From: an uncultured Lachnospiraceae bacterium
Lineage (GTDB): Bacteria; Bacillota; Clostridia; Lachnospirales; Lachnospiraceae
Assembly: GCA_910584205.1 (NCBI GenBank)
Contig: CAJUAA010000002.1
Span: forward strand, 1 to 64,000
Reading direction: 5' to 3'
DNA length: 64,000 nt
Notes under the pieces: generated by a model
What the model was told of the DNA's origin: nothing
Database searches by the model: none
Seen by the model: the letters and a program-made list of their open reading frames with translations, nothing else
Translations under genes and position numbers: made by a program
Shown: positions 60,109 through 64,000 of the stretch, one piece after another
Position numbering within the stretch: position 1 is the first letter of the stretch
Layout of the letters: each line of letters begins with the position of its first letter

Positions 60109-61347
60109 GTGGCAAAGGCGATGCGGATTGTCCTGTTTTACTCAGAAACAGATTCGTTTAATTTTGGAACAGACCAGTTAGCTCATATCCTGCATTCGAA
60201 AGGCCATGAGGTCTTTATACTGGATCTTTTGGGACCGCCTGCGGAGGACCCGCATTCTTATGCACATTTCGTGCAGTTTTTGTCAGAGAAGGTGGACCTT
60301 GTTATCACCTTTGATGGTATGGGAATCCGGGATGACCTGCTTATTGAGATATGGGATAGTCATCAGGCGGTTGTAGCAGATATCTTATTGGATCCTCCGC
60401 TGCGCTTTCACCCTGTTTTGGTCAAGCATCCGAAAGCGTATCTTCTCTTTTGCTGTGATATGGAACATGTGGAGTATGTCAAAAAATATTTTGCTTCGAC
60501 GGTGCCATATGTATCATTTATGCCTCATTTTGGAGTCATGCCGGAGAAGGATGCAGTAGTCATCCCATATAAGGAAAGAAAATACGATGTTTTGTTTACC
60601 GGAACCTATTATCGCTATCAGGATAAATTGTTGGAGATAGAAGAGACGTTTCCAAAAGGCAGCGATATGTATCGGATCTATCGGCAGATGTTTGATAACC
60701 TGGTCTGTGATTGCAGTTTGTCGATTGAACAGGCGTTGCTTTATACACTGGAACAGTTTGGCTGGTCTGTCTCAGAAGAGGCCGTAAAAACGATGCTGAG
60801 ATGCGCGGTATCCATAGACTGGGCCATACGCACCTGGCAGAGGGAACGTGTTATAACAGCCCTCGCAGAGTCAGGACAGGAGATTTATCTGTTGGGCAAA
60901 GGCTGGGAAAACTGTTCGGCGATCCATCGCTCGAATGTACATCGCGTGGACGGTTGGGTAACCTACGGACAGACGCTTTTGGTCACAGCTGACGCAAAAA
61001 TCAGTTTGAATGTGATGCCCTGGTTTAAAGCGGGGACTCACGACCGTATCTTCAATGCATTGTTGCAGCATTCGCTTCCACTGACGGATTCCAGCACCTG
61101 GCTTACGGAGCATTTTACAGACGGCGTGGATCTTGCAATGTATGATCTGAAAGAACTGGAGCGATTGCCGGATATAGTTAGTCGATGGCTGGGAGATGAG
61201 ACCAGAGCTGAGGAAGTGATTCAGAGAGGATATGAGAAAGTCAGGCGCTCTTTTACCTGGGCGGATTGTGTGGAACAGATTATGGAGACGATTCGCAGAA
61301 CACCGGTTATGAATCAGGGAGTGATTATAAAGAGGAGCGATAAATAG
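60109..61347 (+). CDS. CgeB-like glycosyltransferase, stand-alone form
   Basis: This 412-residue protein matches the C-terminal domain of the fusion at 50466, with FYSETDSFNFGTDQL, DILLDPPLRFHPVL, CCDMEHVEYVKKYF, NVMPWFKAGTHDRIFNALL and DSSTWLTEHFTDGVDLAMYD. The GTG at 60109 follows GAGGAG; an ATG at 60121 is also possible. Its gene pairs with the GT2 gene just upstream. Its stop is one base before the next start. Confidence 0.85.
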   Translation: MAKAMRIVLFYSETDSFNFGTDQLAHILHSKGHEVFILDLLGPPAEDPHSYAHFVQFLSEKVDLVITFDGMGIRDDLLIEIWDSHQAVVADILLDPPLRFHPVLVKHPKAYLLFCCDMEHVEYVKKYFASTVPYVSFMPHFGVMPEKDAVVIPYKERKYDVLFTGTYYRYQDKLLEIEETFPKGSDMYRIYRQMFDNLVCDCSLSIEQALLYTLEQFGWSVSEEAVKTMLRCAVSIDWAIRTWQRERVITALAESGQEIYLLGKGWENCSAIHRSNVHRVDGWVTYGQTLLVTADAKISLNVMPWFKAGTHDRIFNALLQHSLPLTDSSTWLTEHFTDGVDLAMYDLKELERLPDIVSRWLGDETRAEEVIQRGYEKVRRSFTWADCVEQIMETIRRTPVMNQGVIIKRSDK

Positions 61348-61348
61348 T

Positions 61349-62275
61349 ATGGATGTGAGTATAACATATGTGCCCGGTGAGGAACGTGAAGGATATTATG
61401 TACAGTCGATGGTGAAGCGTATGTGGGCTGTTCAGATCGATATGCTAAAAGAGATCGACGCCGTCTGTAAACGTCATGATATAAAATACTACGGATGGTA
61501 TGGTACTTTGTTGGGAGCAGTGCGTCATCAGGGATTTATTCCGTGGGATGATGATATCGATCTTGCAATGCTGAGAAAAGATTATGAACGATTTCGATAT
61601 TATTGTAAAACAGAGCTTCCGAAAGAATGGAAGATATCAGAAAAAATGTACGGATTTTGCATATTAAACACAGATGTGCCCAGGCTGGACCAAAAGTTTT
61701 TAGACAAATATCACGGCTGCCCTTTGATGACAGGAATAGATATATTTTGCCTGGACCATATCCCGCGGGATAAGAAAGAGGAAGAATCGTGGCTGGCTCT
61801 TTTGGGTGCAATATATACTCTGTTCCAATATTGGGATTCTTTTGAAGAAGATGAGGAATGGGCGGAAGGAAAATGGTTACAGCTTAAAGAAATAGAAAAG
61901 CTTACAGGCCACCATTTTGATTATCAATATCCGATAAAAGAACAGTTGACTTTTCTTGCGGAGAAAATTGAAGCTGTATATGAGGATGAAAGTTCCGATG
62001 AAGTGGCAAATGCGATGTGGCTGTATGAACACCGTCATTGCCGATATCCCAGAGAGGAGTTTAACAGAGTTACGGAAGTTCCATTTGAGGATATCATGCT
62101 CCCAATATTGGAAGACTATGATTTGATTTGCAGGGTGGACTATGGTGACAATTATATGGTGCCGGTCATAGATCATGCACATAATATCTATAAAGAACAA
62201 ATGGGTATTTTGAGAGATTATTTTAAAAATCTTGGGATGGATCTTCCGGAGTGTTTTGATATTGCATTTGAGTAA
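61349..62275 (+). CDS. LicD-family phosphotransferase, copy 2
   Basis: This 308-residue protein is a close paralogue of the copy at 55162: KEIDAVCKRHDIKYYGWYG, LLGAVRHQGFIPWDDDIDLAM and KDYERFRYY are nearly the same. It lacks the charged C-terminal tail of copy 1. Small differences in the middle of the protein may change the acceptor sugar. It starts one base after the CgeB-like gene, with AGAGGAG upstream. Confidence 0.88.
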   Translation: MDVSITYVPGEEREGYYVQSMVKRMWAVQIDMLKEIDAVCKRHDIKYYGWYGTLLGAVRHQGFIPWDDDIDLAMLRKDYERFRYYCKTELPKEWKISEKMYGFCILNTDVPRLDQKFLDKYHGCPLMTGIDIFCLDHIPRDKKEEESWLALLGAIYTLFQYWDSFEEDEEWAEGKWLQLKEIEKLTGHHFDYQYPIKEQLTFLAEKIEAVYEDESSDEVANAMWLYEHRHCRYPREEFNRVTEVPFEDIMLPILEDYDLICRVDYGDNYMVPVIDHAHNIYKEQMGILRDYFKNLGMDLPECFDIAFE

Positions 62276-62322
62276 ATGTTTTGTTTGTTTCGATGGAAAC
62301 CTGCATGGAAGGATGGGGTTAT

Positions 62323-63480
62323 ATGAAGATCTTGTTTATTGAGTGGGACAGTTTTGGAAAAGAAGATATAAAAGAAGCTTTTTATATGGAAGGACATGAA
62401 CTGATCCTGTTTCCTGTTTCCATGGAAGAAGATCTGGACGATGCGCCGGAGCTGGAAGGGCGACTGTCTGCAGTATTGCATCAGGAGACACCGGCGATCG
62501 TATTTTCCATCAATTATTTTCCTGCGATTTCCAATACCTGTAACAGAGAGGGAATTCGATACATTTCCTGGGTCTATGATGCGCCATATGTGCGGTTATA
62601 CTCGCAGACTGTCCTGAATCCATGTAACTGCGTTTATGTGTTTGACAGGGAATTGTGTATGGAATTCCGTAATGCCGGTGTGGAGACGGTCTGTTATCTT
62701 CCGCTGGCGGTCAATACGGAGCGCCTGGATGCCATGTCAATACCTGCTGATACGCCGGATTTTCAGTATGATGTATCTTTTGTAGGTTCTTTTTATGTGG
62801 AAAAGAATGATTATTATGACCAGATGGTATCAGTGCTTCCAGATTTTGCAAAAGGGTATTTGGACGCCATTATTGCCGCACAGATGAAGATTCAGGGGTA
62901 TGATTTTATTGAGGATGTGCTGGGACCAGTAATTAATGATTTGTATAAAGCGTTTCCGCTTGATCCAGATCCCAGGGGCATGGAAAGCAGGGAATACCTC
63001 TATGCACAGTATGTGGTTGACCGCAGGATTACAACGCTGGAACGGATTGATCTTTTGAATGCTGTCGCAAAAAGACATAATATTGATGTTTTTACTTATA
63101 TCAAAGATTTCACAATGCCTAATATGCGCAATCATGGAAGAGTTGATTATTTCAATGAGATGCCGCTGGTATTTCGGCAGAGCCGGATCAATTTGAATAT
63201 TTCCCGCAGAGGGATTAAAAGCGGAATTCCGTTGCGTGCGTTTGATATTATGGGGAGCGGCGGATTTCTGCTCAGCAATTTCCAGGCGGATTTTCTTGAT
63301 TTCTTTGTGCCGGGGGAAGACTTTATGTATTATGAAAGCAAAGAAGATTTTCTGGAGAAAATTGATTATTTTTTGTTCCATGAGGAGGAACGGCAGGTTA
63401 TTGCAAAAAATGGACATGATAAGGTGGCGGCGAAGCATACCTATCGGCATCGGGTTCGTGAAATGTTGTCAGCTCTGTAA
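62323..63480 (+). CDS. CgeB-like glycosyltransferase with DUF3880, copy C
   Basis: This 385-residue protein is the same length as copy A at 48093 and shares its landmarks: ILFIEWDSFGKEDIKEAF, SINYFPAISNTCN, SWVYDAPYVRLYS, RINLNISRRGIKSGIPLRAF, MGSGGFLLSNFQADF and NGHDKVAAKHTYRHRVREM. I chose ATG 62323 because the family begins with KILF and a GGATGGGG site precedes it; upstream in-frame starts are weaker. It is probably another sugar transferase in the same glycan pathway. Confidence 0.86.
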   Translation: MKILFIEWDSFGKEDIKEAFYMEGHELILFPVSMEEDLDDAPELEGRLSAVLHQETPAIVFSINYFPAISNTCNREGIRYISWVYDAPYVRLYSQTVLNPCNCVYVFDRELCMEFRNAGVETVCYLPLAVNTERLDAMSIPADTPDFQYDVSFVGSFYVEKNDYYDQMVSVLPDFAKGYLDAIIAAQMKIQGYDFIEDVLGPVINDLYKAFPLDPDPRGMESREYLYAQYVVDRRITTLERIDLLNAVAKRHNIDVFTYIKDFTMPNMRNHGRVDYFNEMPLVFRQSRINLNISRRGIKSGIPLRAFDIMGSGGFLLSNFQADFLDFFVPGEDFMYYESKEDFLEKIDYFLFHEEERQVIAKNGHDKVAAKHTYRHRVREMLSAL

Positions 63481-63548
63481 GACAGAGAAGGCAGCTTGTT
63501 GAGATGACAGGAAAAGAGAGCAGGGCAAAAAGGAAGGATGGAAAAGGA

Positions 63549-64000
63549 ATGTCAGACGTTATTTTGGTTGGAATCGGTGTAGATTGTGCAAGTATTGTGG
63601 ATCAGGCTATGAGTGAATTAAGAAGTACATCCAGAATAATTGCTGTTATTTTTGACTGTGATGAGCGATATAATGAGATTTCGGATAAATCCTGTCCTCA
63701 GAAAAGGATAGAAGACATCCCGGGTTTGATGTATGATAAACTGCTTGTTTGCTGTAAAAGCTGTATTGTGGAAGAGAGTGTGAAACTGTTTTGCGAAGAG
63801 TATAAACTTCCCCGCTCTAAGTGTGGGGGATATATCACTTCTAAAATAGGTCCGCACAGAATCAACTGGGATCAGGTGCAGACAAAAGAGGATCTGGTGG
63901 AACAGATCTGTTCTTCTGGGTCTCTGAATGATCTGGAACGTTTTTTCTATGGAGGGCATCACAGGCCAGTCAGTAAGTGGCTCCATTATTTTGAGGTTTA
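63549..64000 (+). CDS. Unrecognised protein of the glycan locus (cut by window edge)
   Basis: The frame from ATG 63549 is open to the window end (about 150 residues seen). It begins SDVILVGIGVDCASIVDQAM, which looks like a beta-alpha-beta nucleotide-binding start, and contains several Cys (FDCDERY, LLVCCKSCIVEE). I do not recognise the family. An in-frame ATG at 63504 lacks a good ribosome binding site. By position and direction it belongs to the glycan operon. The C-terminus lies outside the window. Confidence 0.6.
   Translation, partial: MSDVILVGIGVDCASIVDQAMSELRSTSRIIAVIFDCDERYNEISDKSCPQKRIEDIPGLMYDKLLVCCKSCIVEESVKLFCEEYKLPRSKCGGYITSKIGPHRINWDQVQTKEDLVEQICSSGSLNDLERFFYGGHHRPVSKWLHYFEV

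Noticed and set aside
1..64000. CRISPR arrays, rRNA or tRNA genes
   Set aside because: I looked for regularly spaced repeats and tRNA T-loop motifs and saw none that held up; a dedicated scan would be decisive.

Overview
The window looks like a chromosomal segment from a flagellated, anaerobic member of the Clostridia, most likely the Lachnospiraceae. This rests on a Tn1549/Tn916-type conjugative element terminus, the scaffold/GGGtGRT gene pair, an anaerobic (cbi-type) cobalamin operon under a B12 riboswitch, AAA/PD-(D/E)XK gene remnants of a kind common in gut Clostridia, and small D0-D1 flagellins read from sigma-28 promoters. Placement is by recognition of families, not by a database search.

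Layout. (1) 1-~1990: right end of an integrative conjugative element (xis, int, arm-type repeats, hairpin). (2) ~1995-6446: a beta-glucoside PTS operon (RAT/terminator leader, EIIBCA, 6-phospho-beta-glucosidase, LicT-type antiterminator). (3) 6631-8416: a conserved two-gene unit of unknown role (Fe-S scaffold-like protein and GGGtGRT protein) with a terminator. (4) 8473-11810: metallophosphoesterase, a minus-strand membrane protein, a small conserved protein and a secreted-type nuclease lipoprotein. (5) 11891-38522: a B12 riboswitch with terminator, followed by a ~26 kb, all-plus-strand run of cobalamin genes. It includes two triple fusions (HemC-CobA-HemD and CbiJ-CbiE-CbiT), hemA, a second short CobU-like protein, and three non-cobalamin passengers (a small membrane protein, a DUF2971 protein and a 1703-residue DUF4132 protein). 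A RhuM-like remnant interrupts the run near 27.5 kb. (6) 38561-41163: truA and ftsH. (7) 41199-43284: two tandem decayed AAA/PD-(D/E)XK genes. (8) 43577-64000: a GT8 glycosyltransferase, two flagellins with sigma-28 promoters, and a long co-directional glycan locus (GT2, CgeB/DUF3880, GT4, LicD and FkbM families) that runs off the right edge.

How the parts work together. The PTS operon imports and phosphorylates beta-glucosides, hydrolyses them and controls itself by antitermination. The cobalamin run covers most steps from glutamyl-tRNA through uroporphyrinogen III, the corrin ring, adenosylation, amidation, aminopropanol attachment and nucleotide loop assembly. hemB, hemL, cbiL, a precorrin-2 dehydrogenase, a cobaltochelatase and cobalt transport are not in the window. 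The position of the glycan genes directly behind the flagellin genes suggests that they build and attach a flagellin glycan; two LicD proteins suggest that it carries a phospho-substituent. A run of eight G inside one glycosyltransferase/methyltransferase gene breaks its frame and could be a phase-variation switch or an assembly error. By eye, the cobalamin region is clearly richer in G+C than the glycan region.
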